Translations under genes and position numbers: made by a program | NCBI RefSeq assembly: GCF_014077095.1 | Contig: NZ_JACGVG010000036.1 | Location: 248,001-312,000, forward strand | From: Colwellia sp. MB02u-6 | GTDB lineage: Bacteria; Pseudomonadota; Gammaproteobacteria; Enterobacterales; Alteromonadaceae | DNA length: 64,000 nt | Reading direction: 5' to 3' | Part shown: positions 19,112 to 28,605 of the stretch, in pieces | Layout of the letters: each line of letters opens with the position of its first letter | Position numbering within the stretch: position 1 is the stretch's first letter | The notes under the pieces: model-generated | The model's database searches: none | Told to the model about the DNA's origin: nothing | What the model saw: only the letters and a program-made list of their open reading frames with translations

Positions 19112-20360
19112 CCTTGGCATTTTGCCAGTCGTAGCCACTGGGGTGTTGAAACACTCTTAAATGAAAAAGTGGTGCGGCAGCATATAGATGGTCGAATATA
19201 TCGGCTTGTATCGCTTCATAGTTAACCCAATCTTGGTCACTACTGAAAAAGTATAACTCCAGCGGCAAGCCAACCTCTGTTGCTTGTAGTTGCCTGACCA
19301 TACAGGTCATCTCATGATGAACCTTTTGATGTTGCTTTAAATAGGCGTTGATATAGGCTCTAAAGGTGCCAATATTGGTTAACTGTCGAGTGTTTATTAT
19401 GGCTGCAGTATTGGCATTACCTGTGACTTCTTGCGTTGCTTGTTGGCAAATTTCAGTTTGCTTGTCAGTAAGGTAGCCCGCAATTAGTTGTACTGACTTT
19501 AACGTTTCAAGCTGTTCTGAGTTATAAAATTTAATACTGCTAAGATCAATAACGATAGCGCGTTTAATTCTTCTACCACCTGAATTTAGCATACCGCGCC
19601 AGTTTTTAAATGAGTCGCTAGTTAACGCATAAGTAGGCACTGTTGTTACGGTATTATCAAAGTTCTTCACTTTTACTGTGTTTAACCCTATCTCAATAAC
19701 ATCGCCATCAGCGCCATATTTGGGTAACTCAATCCAATCGCCCGGGGCAACCATTTTGTTAGCCGAAATTTGAATACTCGCCACTAAACCTTTAATCGTA
19801 TCTTGAAATACTAAAATTAACACCGCAGTTAAGGCACCTAGACCACTGAGTAAGTAGAGTGGTGAACGGTCTAATAGTAGCGAAGTTGCCAGTATTGTTG
19901 CCACTAAATACACCACAAGTTTAATCACTTGCAAGGTTGAATTTAATGGTAAGTAGCGTTCGCTAGCTTTTTGTTGATAAAGACTATTGATCACATTGAG
20001 TAATGCACTAATGCTGCGCGCAACCTGAAAGCAAATGCCGACTTTTGCAAATACCATGAGAAAAACAGCAAGCAAAGACTCTGCCTCTAAAAAAAATGGC
20101 GTAAGTAATAACAATAAGACAAAAGGCACCAGCAGGGAGATACGTGAAAATACTTGATGATCAAATAAGTGGTCATCCCAAGTATTTTTTGATGTGCTAA
20201 TTAATTTATGAATAAGCACAAGCACATAGTTTTTCGCAATATAAAAACTAATACTACAGAATAATAAAATTAACAAACAACCAATAACAAGGCTACCTAA
20301 GGTTATGTATGGCGCATGAACACCTTGTTCAGTTAACCATGAGGTGATTATTACCTGCAT
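19095..20360 (-). CDS. MscS-family mechanosensitive channel, YbdG-like
   Basis: A 421-residue inner-membrane protein with about five hydrophobic segments followed by the MscS pore helix and beta domain. The conserved block is GLGALTAVLILVFQDTIKG, then ISANKMVAPGDWIELP and a KNFDNTVTTVPTYAL segment. The length and long cytoplasmic tail fit the YbdG (MscM) branch rather than the short MscS type. It would release solutes under hypo-osmotic stress. The ATG overlaps the stop of the upstream acyltransferase gene (TAATG), with AAGAAGGA just before it, so the two are translationally coupled. Confidence 0.87.
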   Translation of the reverse strand: MQVIITSWLTEQGVHAPYITLGSLVIGCLLILLFCSISFYIAKNYVLVLIHKLISTSKNTWDDHLFDHQVFSRISLLVPFVLLLLLTPFFLEAESLLAVFLMVFAKVGICFQVARSISALLNVINSLYQQKASERYLPLNSTLQVIKLVVYLVATILATSLLLDRSPLYLLSGLGALTAVLILVFQDTIKGLVASIQISANKMVAPGDWIELPKYGADGDVIEIGLNTVKVKNFDNTVTTVPTYALTSDSFKNWRGMLNSGGRRIKRAIVIDLSSIKFYNSEQLETLKSVQLIAGYLTDKQTEICQQATQEVTGNANTAAIINTRQLTNIGTFRAYINAYLKQHQKVHHEMTCMVRQLQATEVGLPLELYFFSSDQDWVNYEAIQADIFDHLYAAAPLFHLRVFQHPSGYDWQNAKANADA

Positions 20361-21265
20361 TACATATCCTTCTTAGCTTGTGCTTCAAGTTGAAGAATTT
20401 TTTTGTCTTTATCAAGCCAAAGTTGGTTAACCCACTGCTGAAATTTAATTTTATAAGCCCGATCATTAACATAATCCCCCTTAAGTGACTCATCGATATC
20501 TTGAGTTTCAATGGCGATATTTACCTGTTTAATTTTTCCTGACAAAAAGTCAAAAAATTTAGGTGTGCCATCAGGATAGTAAATAGTGACGTTAACCACT
20601 TTACTCAGATTACCCTTCATTGCTTGAAGGACAAAACCAATGCCGCCAGCTTTTGGTTTTAATAGTCGTTGAAAAGGCGAGTTCTGTTGCTGATGTTTTT
20701 CTGCTGTAAAGCGCGTACCTTCTATAAAATTCATCACACTAACCGGTTTGTATTTAAATTTTTCACAAGCCTTTTTTGTTGTGTCGATATCCTTACCTAT
20801 GAGGTGAGGGTTTCTTTTTAAAAAATGTTGGCTATAACGTTTCATAAAAGGAAAATCGAGCGCCCACCAAGCCAAGCCAAGCAAAGGGACATAAATTAAC
20901 TCTTTCTTTAAAAAAAACTTTAAGAAGGGTATTTTACCGTGTAACACTCGTTGTAATACTAGGATATCAATCCAGCTCTGATGGTTACTAATCACCAGGT
21001 ACCAGTCTTTCATTTTTAACTTTTCTAAACCCGTGACCTTTATTTTTGTTTTGGTGAATACTTTTTGAATAAAGGTATTGCAGAGCACCCAATTGCTCGC
21101 CAACTGATCCAGTAAATAACTAAAGAATTTTTGCCATTGACTCAACGGCACTAGTGCCTTTAGTAGCGAGCATATAAGTATGGGTATAAGCCAAAGAATA
21201 GTGTTGGCAATATAAAAAATAACAGAGATACAGCCAATAACTGGGCCAGGTAAAAAATGTAACAT
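20360..21265 (-). CDS. PlsC-family 1-acylglycerol-3-phosphate acyltransferase-like protein (YihG type)
   Basis: A membrane-associated acyltransferase of about 301 residues. An N-terminal hydrophobic region is followed by the HX4D catalytic motif NHQSWID (His95 to Asp100), the glycerol-phosphate loop FIEGTRF, and the PKAGGIGFVLQAM block. It is most like YihG, an alternative lysophosphatidate acyltransferase in E. coli. The frame can also start at a TTG at 21286; I prefer the ATG at 21265, though neither has a strong ribosome site. It is coupled to the downstream MscS-family channel gene, a membrane lipid and membrane tension pair. Confidence 0.85.
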   Translation of the reverse strand: MLHFLPGPVIGCISVIFYIANTILWLIPILICSLLKALVPLSQWQKFFSYLLDQLASNWVLCNTFIQKVFTKTKIKVTGLEKLKMKDWYLVISNHQSWIDILVLQRVLHGKIPFLKFFLKKELIYVPLLGLAWWALDFPFMKRYSQHFLKRNPHLIGKDIDTTKKACEKFKYKPVSVMNFIEGTRFTAEKHQQQNSPFQRLLKPKAGGIGFVLQAMKGNLSKVVNVTIYYPDGTPKFFDFLSGKIKQVNIAIETQDIDESLKGDYVNDRAYKIKFQQWVNQLWLDKDKKILQLEAQAKKDM

Positions 21266-21699
21266 ATAAAAAACCAAAACTTTCAAGATGATAATTACTG
21301 CTTATAATCTTAATGGGTTTTAGTCTTATTTTCAGTAAAAATCGTTAAAAACTTGTCTGATGGGCAATGAAAAACTTAGGCTGACTTTATTTGTAGTACC
21401 GCTTAAATGGTAATGAAAGCTAAAAAAATGCTATTTGTCATTAGTTCTGCAAAGTAAGGCTGACGCTAATTTCAATAGACATTGGGGTTAGCATAGAACA
21501 AACGAGTTGGCTAAAAACGCATCATAAATTTATTACTACGGGTTTTTGCCGAGTAAATTATGATTTTAACATAGCAAAATAATGGTTTAAGCGAGCTAAT
21601 GCTATAAAGCACAAGAAAACAGCAGATATAGATATAAATGAATTGCATAACAACTACTTTTCAAGGCAAGCTAAGCAAATAAAAAATAGAGGGATTATC
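21266..21699. other. Divergent intergenic region, about 430 bp
   Basis: Separates the minus-strand acyltransferase operon from proB. It must contain promoters in both directions. It is AT-rich with no obvious hairpin, repeat or RNA gene. The proB frame runs back to 21643, but that extension does not resemble ProB. Confidence 0.4.
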
Positions 21700-22809
21700 A
21701 TGAAGTTTAAACGTGTGGTGATAAAAGTTGGCAGTGCTTTGGTGGCTCCAGATGCCAGTGGCTGTAGCGGTAAGTATATCCTTGGTATTGCTCGCTTTAT
21801 TACCCAATGCCAGCAAGCAGGTAAAGAAGTTATTTTGGTTTCATCTGGCAGTGTTGCCGCGGGCAGAAATTTGATTGTGCACGGCTCTTCCAACCCCTCA
21901 ATTCCTACTAAACAGGCAATGGCTGCTGTTGGACAAATGAAAATGATGGCGAATTGGCAACGTTTTTTTGATGTGCCATGCAGTCAGCTCTTGATAACTC
22001 ATGGCGATTTAAAAGATCGCCATCGTTATATTAATATAAAAAATACTTTAAGAGTATTACTAGCCAATGGCGTTATTCCTATTGTTAACGAAAATGATAC
22101 TGTAGCCACAGAAGAACTAAAAGTGGGTGATAATGATAACTTAGCGGCATTAGTTGCCTTGGTCAGTGAAGCGGACAGTTTATTTATTTTAAGTGATGTT
22201 GATGGCGTTTTCGAAGCAGATCCCCGCTTAAATCCACAAGCCAAATTAATTCCTGTTATCGCCAAAATCGATCAGACAGTTTATGCCATGGCTGGCGCCA
22301 CCAACAATCCTTTGGCTACTGGCGGCATGAAAACAAAAATTCAAGCGGCAGAAAAAGCGGTAGAAAATGGTATTGACACTTATATCTTAAACGGCAGTCG
22401 TGGCGAAGTATTTGAACAAATCTTACGTGGTGACAACCCAGGTACGCACTTTATCGCTCAGCAAGGGGCAACACGGGCCCGTAAACATTGGTTGAAGCAC
22501 ACCTTAAAAAGTAATGGCAAGGTGTTATTAGACCCTGGCGCTGTTAGTGCGTTAACCAAGCAAGGAGCGTCTTTGTTACCATCAGGGCTAGCTGAGGTTA
22601 GCGGCGATTTTCAAGCCGGCGACTGTATTGATATACATGATGCTAAAAATGGCCAACAGATCGCCAAAGGTATCAGCCAATATAATGCTCGAGATTTACA
22701 GCGAATTAAAGGTAGCCAAAGTGAAAAAATTGCCGTTCTGCTTGGTTGTTGTCCAAGTAAGGTAGTTATTCACCGTGACGATATGGTGCTGTTAAGCTCA
22801 GAACAATAG
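21700..22809 (+). CDS. proB: Glutamate 5-kinase with C-terminal PUA domain
   Basis: First step of proline synthesis: ATP-dependent phosphorylation of glutamate, feedback-inhibited by proline in the family. From ATG at 21700 it has about 369 residues. The amino-acid kinase domain shows VIKVGSALV, LVSSGSVAAGR, PIVNENDTVATEE, GDNDNLAALVA, LLFILSDVDGVF-like sequence and GGMKTKIQAA. The PUA domain follows from about residue 270 (LLDPGAVSAL...GISQYNARDL). The start is supported by AGAGGGA upstream. The usual partner proA is not downstream; a terminator follows at once. Confidence 0.96.
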   Translation: MKFKRVVIKVGSALVAPDASGCSGKYILGIARFITQCQQAGKEVILVSSGSVAAGRNLIVHGSSNPSIPTKQAMAAVGQMKMMANWQRFFDVPCSQLLITHGDLKDRHRYINIKNTLRVLLANGVIPIVNENDTVATEELKVGDNDNLAALVALVSEADSLFILSDVDGVFEADPRLNPQAKLIPVIAKIDQTVYAMAGATNNPLATGGMKTKIQAAEKAVENGIDTYILNGSRGEVFEQILRGDNPGTHFIAQQGATRARKHWLKHTLKSNGKVLLDPGAVSALTKQGASLLPSGLAEVSGDFQAGDCIDIHDAKNGQQIAKGISQYNARDLQRIKGSQSEKIAVLLGCCPSKVVIHRDDMVLLSSEQ

Positions 22810-22828
22810 GATATTTTAGGTGAGATAA

Positions 22829-22854
22829 AAATAAGGGTCAAAAGACCCTTATTT
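22829..22854. terminator. Bidirectional terminator between proB and ppnP
   Basis: An 11-bp stem (AAATAAGGGTC at 22829-22839 with its complement at 22844-22854) and an AAAA loop, flanked by A and T tracts. It lies between two convergent genes and can serve both. Confidence 0.85.
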
Positions 22855-22881
22855 AATAGCTATTTTAACGGCTAATGCATA

Positions 22882-23199
22882 TTACTCAGCAATATACGAA
22901 CAGCAATAGTCGGTTAATTCACTTACTTTAACATCAAAGGATGCATTGGCAGGCACATTAAAGGCTTGATTGGCGCTAATAGTTTGCCAAGTGTTACTGC
23001 CTGGCAATAGTACACTAAGCGTACCTTGTTGAATTTCCATTAATTCTTTTTCTGCGGTCGCAAAAGTATATTCACCGGGCATCATAATACCTAAGGTTTT
23101 AATCGAGCCATCAGCAAAAGTCACTTTTCTGCTCGTCACTTGGCCATCAAAATAAATACTGGCCACTGATGAAATACTGACGTTATTGAATTGTGTCAT
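22882..23199 (-). CDS. ppnP: Pyrimidine/purine nucleoside phosphorylase PpnP
   Basis: A 105-residue single-domain cupin of the PpnP (YaiE, DUF1255) family, which splits nucleosides with phosphate into base and ribose 1-phosphate. Family landmarks: YFDGQVTSRKV at the start, GIMMPGEYTFATAEKELMEI, the cupin turn GTLSVLLPGSNTWQ, FNVPANASFDVKV, and the end YCCSYIAE. The start has a clear AAGGGAAGA ribosome site. It is upstream of nothing in an operon and sits between proB and ilvC. Confidence 0.93.
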   Translation of the reverse strand: MTQFNNVSISSVASIYFDGQVTSRKVTFADGSIKTLGIMMPGEYTFATAEKELMEIQQGTLSVLLPGSNTWQTISANQAFNVPANASFDVKVSELTDYCCSYIAE

Positions 23200-23245
23200 T
23201 AATCTTCCCTTTTATTCTTACTAAAACAGCACGTTCGCGCTGGAT

Positions 23246-23279
23246 AAAAAAAACGGTATTGCCAAATGTGCCAACACCG
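23246..23279 (-). terminator. Rho-independent terminator of ilvC
   Basis: On the minus strand an 8-bp stem (23272-23279 with 23254-23261, one G-U pair) and 10-nt loop is followed by eight T residues (23253-23246). It lies 15 nt beyond the ilvC stop. Confidence 0.8.
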
Positions 23280-23294
23280 CTGGTAATAAACACC

Positions 23295-24779
23295 TTAACT
23301 ATTCGCTTCAACTATGCTTTTCATATCAGTCATGTAGCCGCGTAATTCTTTACCAATAGCTTCTACACCATGGCTACGAATAGCTTCATTAACTTCGATT
23401 AGACGCGCGTTATCAACACCATTAGAGCTGGATTTTAAGCCTTCACCCAATTCTTCTAAGGTTAATTTACTCGCAAAGCCTTCCAATAAAGGTACAGCAG
23501 CGTGCGAGAATAGGTAGTTACCGTACTCTGCTGTATCAGAAATAACCACGTTCATTTCGTATAACATGTTGCGGGCGATAGTGTTGGCAATTAACGGCGT
23601 TTCATGTAGCGACTCGTAGTATGCAGAAGCATTGATAATACCTGAGTCAACCATAGCATCAAAGGCTAATTCAACACCCGCTTTTACCATAGCGACCACA
23701 AAAATACCTTTGTCGTAATATTCTTGCTCAGAAATTTCAGTATCACATGTTGGTGCTTTTTCGAAAGACGTTTCAGCAGTCTCTTCACGCCATTTTAATA
23801 AGTTAGCATCACCGTTGTCCCAGTCTGTCATCATACCGGCAGAAAAACGACCTTCGATGATGTCATCCATATGCTTTTGAAATAAAGGACGTAAAATCTC
23901 TTTTAATTCTAACGACATATCAAAGGCTTTAATTTTAGCTGGGTTAGATAGACGGTCCATCATGTTAGTAATGCCGCCATATTTTAAGCCTTCAGTAACC
24001 CCTTCGATGCCGTATTGTAATAATTTACGTGCATAACCTGCCTCAACACCTTGCGACAATAATTGCTTGTGACCCAAGATGGCGGCTGTTTGTAACATGC
24101 CACAAAGGATAGTTTGTTCGCCCATCAGATCTGATTTAACTTCTGCGATGAATGAAGAGGCTAAAACACCGGCGCGATCGCCACCTGTTGCTGAAGCATA
24201 GGCTTTTGCAATAGCCCAACCATTGCCTTGAGGATCGTTCTCAGGATGAACAGCGATAAGTGTTGGCACACCAAAACCACGTTTGTATTCTTCGCGCACT
24301 TCAGTACCCGGACATTTAGGGGCAACCATCACCACAGTAATATCAGAGCGAATCTGCATGCCTTCTTCAACAATGTTGAAACCATGAGAGTAAGCTAAAG
24401 AAGCACCTTCTTTCATCAGTGGCATAACGGCACTAACCGCTGATGTATGTTGCTTATCTGGCGTAAGATTTAACACTAAATCGGCTTGTGGAATTAATTC
24501 TTGATAGGTTCCTACCGTAAAACCATTGTCGCTTGCCCACTGATAAGATTGACGTTTCTCTGCAATGGCAGCATCACGTAAGGCATAAGAGATGTTTAAA
24601 CCTGAGTCGCGCATATTCAGGCCTTGGTTAAGGCCTTGAGCGCCACAACCAACAATAACAATATTCCAATCTTTAATGAAATTACAACCATCACTAAACT
24701 CTTCACGATTCATGAAGCGACATTTGCCTAACTGTGCTAGTTTTTCGCGTAAACTCAATGTATTGAAATAGTTAGCCAT
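23295..24779 (-). CDS. ilvC: Ketol-acid reductoisomerase, class II (long form)
   Basis: Second common step of isoleucine and valine synthesis: isomerises and reduces acetolactate or acetohydroxybutyrate with NADPH and magnesium. The 494 residues match the long enterobacterial type: MANYFNTL start, Rossmann loop [11 protein letters not shown] (about 43-52), [34 protein letters not shown], and a duplicated C-terminal knot domain ([19 protein letters not shown]). The start at 24779 is set by AGGAGA upstream; the frame extends ten codons further without support. It is transcribed away from ilvY. Confidence 0.97.
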   Translation of the reverse strand: MANYFNTLSLREKLAQLGKCRFMNREEFSDGCNFIKDWNIVIVGCGAQGLNQGLNMRDSGLNISYALRDAAIAEKRQSYQWASDNGFTVGTYQELIPQADLVLNLTPDKQHTSAVSAVMPLMKEGASLAYSHGFNIVEEGMQIRSDITVVMVAPKCPGTEVREEYKRGFGVPTLIAVHPENDPQGNGWAIAKAYASATGGDRAGVLASSFIAEVKSDLMGEQTILCGMLQTAAILGHKQLLSQGVEAGYARKLLQYGIEGVTEGLKYGGITNMMDRLSNPAKIKAFDMSLELKEILRPLFQKHMDDIIEGRFSAGMMTDWDNGDANLLKWREETAETSFEKAPTCDTEISEQEYYDKGIFVVAMVKAGVELAFDAMVDSGIINASAYYESLHETPLIANTIARNMLYEMNVVISDTAEYGNYLFSHAAVPLLEGFASKLTLEELGEGLKSSSNGVDNARLIEVNEAIRSHGVEAIGKELRGYMTDMKSIVEANS

Positions 24780-24809
24780 TTTGCTCTCCTGTACTTGGTT
24801 ATTGACCAA

Positions 24810-24951
24810 GAAAATTAGTTAAGTGGTCAATTTGTTGACCTTAGCGCTATCATAGCGAAAATATATCGTTGCTTAAAATGATATATTTGCATTGCAGTGT
24901 TGCAACATTTGCAATAGAGTTTCTCAGTACTATTTACCTTTAAGGATTTTT
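24810..24951. promoter_or_regulatory. ilvC-ilvY divergent control region with clustered TTGCA motifs
   Basis: A 142-bp region between two divergent genes. It holds four TTGCA copies in 27 bp (24887, 24892, 24900, 24909), around the exact 10-bp palindrome TGTTGCAACA (24899-24908). Toward ilvC, a TATGAT -10-like hexamer (complement of 24849-24854) has no good -35, as expected for an activator-dependent promoter. Two short inverted repeats (GGTCAA...TTGACC and CTTGGT...ACCAAG) lie in the ilvC leader. Known biology: IlvY binds such an intergenic region in E. coli and activates ilvC when acetolactate is present. Assignment of the TTGCA cluster to IlvY is inference. Confidence 0.6.
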
Positions 24952-25827
24952 GTGGAATTAAAGTCATTACCGATGTTTGTTGATTTAGCAAGATCATTAC
25001 ATTTTGGTAAAACCGCTGAACTTCATCACGTCAGCCCTTCAACATTAAGCCGAGTAGTCCAGCGCTTAGAACTAGAACTAGGCAGTGCATTATTACACCG
25101 AGATAACCGCACTGTGGTGTTAAGTGAGGCAGGGAAGCAGTTTTTACAATTTGCTGAGCAACAACTTGAGCAGTGGCAGTTACTACAGCTTTCACTGAAT
25201 CAAAAACAAGCAGAATTACAAGGCAAGTTGCATATTTATTGTTCTGTAACCGCAGCTTATAGTCACTTACCGCCATTACTTGAACGTTTTCGACAACAGC
25301 ACCCGTTGGTTGAAATCATGTTAACAACGGGTGACGCCGCAGACGCATTAGAGCAGGTTGAAAAGCAAGCGGTTGATTTTGCCATTGCCGCTAAACCTGA
25401 GCAGCTGTCACGCATTTTTACTTTTCACCATCTGGCAAAAATACCCTTATCTGTAATTGCGCCCACGATGGTGTGTCAAGTTCAGCAGCAAATTCAGCAA
25501 GACTTTGTTTGGTCTGACATACCAATTATTTTGCCAGAGCATGGCCCCGCACGAAAACGTTTTGAATATTGGTTTCGTAAGAAACAACAAGGTAAAGCCT
25601 ATATTTACGCCACGGTTTCGGGTCATGAAGCCTTGGTCAGTATGGTGGCTTTAGGTTGTGGTGTCGGTATTGTGCCAAGAGTGGTCGTAGAAAATAGCCC
25701 GGTTAAAGACCGAGTGCAATATTTAGCCGATGTCGGTGAAATTGAGCCCTTTGACCTGGGTATTTGCTGTTTAAACCAGAGCAAGGAAAAGCCACTGATT
25801 CAGGCATTTTTTGAGGCGATAAAGTAA
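24952..25827 (+). CDS. ilvY: LysR-type activator of ilvC
   Basis: A 291-residue LysR regulator very close in wording to E. coli IlvY: HTH region with ELHHVSPSTLSRVVQRLE, then LFHRDNRT-like LLHRDNRTVVLSEAG, and the effector domain blocks VTAAYSHLPPLLERF, LTTGDAADALE, GPARKRFEYWFR, YATVSGHEALVSMVALGCGVGIVP. It should sense acetohydroxy acids and switch on ilvC. The start is GTG at 24952, with AAGGA 5-6 nt upstream; an ATG-less extension to 24892 is not supported. Divergent placement from ilvC is the classic arrangement. Confidence 0.95.
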   Translation: MELKSLPMFVDLARSLHFGKTAELHHVSPSTLSRVVQRLELELGSALLHRDNRTVVLSEAGKQFLQFAEQQLEQWQLLQLSLNQKQAELQGKLHIYCSVTAAYSHLPPLLERFRQQHPLVEIMLTTGDAADALEQVEKQAVDFAIAAKPEQLSRIFTFHHLAKIPLSVIAPTMVCQVQQQIQQDFVWSDIPIILPEHGPARKRFEYWFRKKQQGKAYIYATVSGHEALVSMVALGCGVGIVPRVVVENSPVKDRVQYLADVGEIEPFDLGICCLNQSKEKPLIQAFFEAIK

Positions 25828-25908
25828 AATCATCACATAAAAGTAAACTCAGTGATTGTATTATTACTTTTGATCTCGTGAGACAAATTTTATAAGGAAA
25901 TAATAACA

Positions 25909-26757
25909 ATGTTCAAGTTGAGATATTTATGCCTAAGATTTTTATGCTTAAGTTTTTTATGTTTTTTTTCACTTCTGTCTTTCTCTGGGGTCACCGAATG
26001 GATCGATTTTAAGTTAGTTGATGGCCATGTCAAAATTCCAGTAATCGTATCCGGTATTGACGGTTACGCCATACTTGACACCGGAGCACAAGTTAATAGT
26101 ATTAATAGTGCCTTTATGCAAAAAAATGGCCTTGAATTTAGCACAGGAAGAAAAGTTAAGGTCCAGGGCGTTTATGACACTAAAACCAGAAAAACTTATA
26201 ATAACGTGCCGGTTAATTTACTGGGCGCTGGTTTTTTCAGCAAGTTTGTTGTGCAACTTGATTACCCCAAGAAAAAAATACGGCTAATTAACCATGACGC
26301 AATTAACCTGCAAAAACTCGCCAATGTTAAAATGCAATTTGACAAATATTCACGACAACCTATTGTCAATGTGCGACTTAATAATGAGAATACTGTCTGG
26401 TTAGTACTAGATACCGGTAATTCTGGAGGGCTAATGTTGAAAAGAACAACAGTCCAGCATTTTGATTGGTTGAGTAAATTTGAGATAAAAGATGGTATCT
26501 CTAATGGCGTCAATGCTTCAGGTATTCATCAAGTATTTCGCCTGCCAGTCATCAAAATTGGCCCCTATGAATTAGAAAATGTACTCACTAATGTGCCTGG
26601 TAAAAACCAATCAGCTAACCTTTCCTCTCAAGGTCGTCAGCTTGGCAGTCGTATGAAGGGGAAAAATATTAAAGGCTTACTTGGTTATGATGTGCTTAAA
26701 CATTTCATTGTTACCCTTGATTACCAAGGAGGCCATATGCACATCGTTGCACCTTAA
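25909..26757 (+). CDS. Exported retropepsin-like aspartic protease
   Basis: A 282-residue protein with an N-terminal signal sequence and two pepsin/retropepsin-like halves, each with an active-site DTG: AILDTGAQVNS (about residue 56) and LVLDTGNSGG (about 168). The second half ends in GLLGYDVLKHFIVTLDY, the typical flap-closing strand of single-chain bacterial aspartyl proteases. It probably acts in the periplasm. The signal peptide is built of a 15-bp tandem repeat (25921-25965). A good ribosome site (AAGGAAATAATA) precedes the ATG. It stands between ilvY and convergent comM; its substrate is unknown. Confidence 0.83.
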   Translation: MFKLRYLCLRFLCLSFLCFFSLLSFSGVTEWIDFKLVDGHVKIPVIVSGIDGYAILDTGAQVNSINSAFMQKNGLEFSTGRKVKVQGVYDTKTRKTYNNVPVNLLGAGFFSKFVVQLDYPKKKIRLINHDAINLQKLANVKMQFDKYSRQPIVNVRLNNENTVWLVLDTGNSGGLMLKRTTVQHFDWLSKFEIKDGISNGVNASGIHQVFRLPVIKIGPYELENVLTNVPGKNQSANLSSQGRQLGSRMKGKNIKGLLGYDVLKHFIVTLDYQGGHMHIVAP

Positions 26758-26775
26758 AGATTAAAAGCTCCATTC

Positions 26776-28299
26776 TTATAGTGCAATAGCGTCGGTTAAA
26801 TGGCGTAATATTCTATCCATAGCGCGATACGATAAGGCTTCGATTAAGTGTTTGCGTTCGATAAGCTCGAGCGCTTCCATATCGGCCAGTGTTCTAGCAA
26901 TTTTTAGTATTTTATGATGTGCTCTGGTCGATAGATTGAGCTTTTCAATCGCTAATTCTAAAAATTCATTATCATCAGGGACCAGTTGGCAGAAGCTTCT
27001 AACTTCAGCACTACTGAGTTGTGCGTTTGCCTTACCTTGGCGTAAAATTTGTTTTTGGTGGCAAATGCTGACCCGTTTTTGAATAGTGCTGCTCGACTCA
27101 CCCTTGCCATCATCGTTAGCCCACATGCCTCGTGGTAACCTAGTGACTTCAATTTGAATATCAATACGATCTAAAAATGGTCCAGAAAGGCGATTGAGGT
27201 AACGTAAAACCTGCTCTGGTGTACTGCGCTTGTCGTTGTAAAATCCGGTTGGGCTTGGGTTCATAGCAGCAACGAGTTGAAACTGTGCGGGGAAAGTTTG
27301 TTTGACCAATACACGTGAAATGGTGACTTCGCCAGATTCCATCGGCTCGCGTAAAACGTCGAGTACTTTGCGCTCAAATTCAGGTAATTCGTCGAGAAAG
27401 AGTACGCCGTTATGGGCTAATGAAATTTCACCTGGCTGCGGATAACTGCCGCCACCAACGAGGGCAGCTGAAGATGCTGTATGATGTGGCGCACGAAACG
27501 GTCGTGTCAACCACGATTCAGGACTAATATTTTCATGGCAAATCGATTGAATAGCGGCACTGGATAACGCTTCCTGCTCGGTCATAGGAGGTAAAATGCC
27601 AGGCAATCGACTGGCGAGCATGGTTTTCCCTGTACCAGGAGGCCCAATAAATAATAGGTTATGACGACCACTGGCGGCAATTTCTAGCGCTCGCTTAGCC
27701 AATGGTTGACCAACAACGTCGGCAATATCATGCACACTCTTGGTTATATAGGTTTTTAGCATTCTTGTTTGAACAAGTGGCAAGCTTTGTTGTTTTAGAA
27801 AATGTGGAAAGAGTTGCTTTAAATGTGACAGGCTTAATATTTTTACTTGTTGTACCCAACTCGCTTGTTCGGCGTTTACCGTCGGTATTACCAGTGTTCG
27901 GCCACTTTTTTTGCAAGCCATTGCCATAGGTATTTCACCAATAATAGCGCGAAGCTCACCCGACAAGGCTAATTCACCAGCAAATTCATATTGGTTTAAA
28001 TCGGCTTCAGGAAGCTGAGCAGCGGCGGCAAGAATGCCTATGGCAATGGGCAGATCGAAGCGACCGCCCTCTTTGGGCAGATCGGCTGGCGCTAAATTTA
28101 CCGTAATGCGCTTAGCAGGAAATTCATAACCGCAATTAATAATGGCGCTACGCACACGGTCTTTGGCTTCTCTAACCGATGTTTCAGGTAAGCCAACAAT
28201 GTTAAATGCTGGTAAGCCATTTGCTAAATGCACTTCTACCGTGACTAAGGGCGACTCAAGTCCAACACGAGCTCGACTGAAAACACAGGCTAAAGCCAT
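26776..28299 (-). CDS. comM: YifB/ComM-family Mg-chelatase-like AAA+ ATPase
   Basis: A hexameric helicase family needed for integration of divergent DNA during natural transformation in relatives such as Vibrio (family knowledge). From ATG at 28299, about 507 residues: the N-terminal Lon-like domain (VTVEVHLANGLPAFNIVGLPE, NLAPADLPKEGGRFDLP), Walker A GPPGTGKTML, LFLDELPEF Walker B, and the C-terminal Mg-chelatase segment. The open frame runs back 12 codons to 28335, but the family starts near MALACVFSRA. It is adjacent to and divergent from the ilvGMEDA operon, the same neighbourhood as in E. coli. Confidence 0.92.
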   Translation of the reverse strand: MALACVFSRARVGLESPLVTVEVHLANGLPAFNIVGLPETSVREAKDRVRSAIINCGYEFPAKRITVNLAPADLPKEGGRFDLPIAIGILAAAAQLPEADLNQYEFAGELALSGELRAIIGEIPMAMACKKSGRTLVIPTVNAEQASWVQQVKILSLSHLKQLFPHFLKQQSLPLVQTRMLKTYITKSVHDIADVVGQPLAKRALEIAASGRHNLLFIGPPGTGKTMLASRLPGILPPMTEQEALSSAAIQSICHENISPESWLTRPFRAPHHTASSAALVGGGSYPQPGEISLAHNGVLFLDELPEFERKVLDVLREPMESGEVTISRVLVKQTFPAQFQLVAAMNPSPTGFYNDKRSTPEQVLRYLNRLSGPFLDRIDIQIEVTRLPRGMWANDDGKGESSSTIQKRVSICHQKQILRQGKANAQLSSAEVRSFCQLVPDDNEFLELAIEKLNLSTRAHHKILKIARTLADMEALELIERKHLIEALSYRAMDRILRHLTDAIAL

Positions 28300-28536
28300 A
28301 AAAATCCATTTTATTTTAACAATTACTTTTCGCAAGTGTAGCTAAATAATGTCGTTTTCGCGAAAAATAAAGCCACTAATAACGCAGAGACAAAATGACA
28401 GTTATAACTAAGAAGATAGTTTTAACTAAAAAGCTATAACAAAAACACTTGCGCTTGTTATTCGAGCTATGGTACTAATTTAAATAGGCTAGACATTACT
28501 AGCAGTTAAATTAACTGAAAGAAAATACAGATTAAT

Positions 28537-28605
28537 ATGAAACAATATAGTTCAATGATTATTAACGTCCTCATCGTGGTGATTCTTAAATCGCCGCGGG
28601 GGTAA
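28537..28605 (+). CDS. ilvL: Leader peptide of the ilv operon, 22 residues
   Basis: A short frame ATG 28537 to TAA 28605 encodes MKQYSSMIINVLIVVILKS plus PRG. Nine of 22 residues are isoleucine, valine or leucine, and they are clustered in residues 8-17, as in attenuation leader peptides. The last codons (CCG CGG GGG) form the 5' arm of the predicted antiterminator, so a ribosome that finishes the peptide would cover that arm while one stalled at Ile/Val/Leu codons would leave it free. It lies 205 bp before ilvG. Its own ribosome site is weak. The sequence differs from E. coli IlvL but the logic is the same. Confidence 0.87.
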   Translation: MKQYSSMIINVLIVVILKSPRG

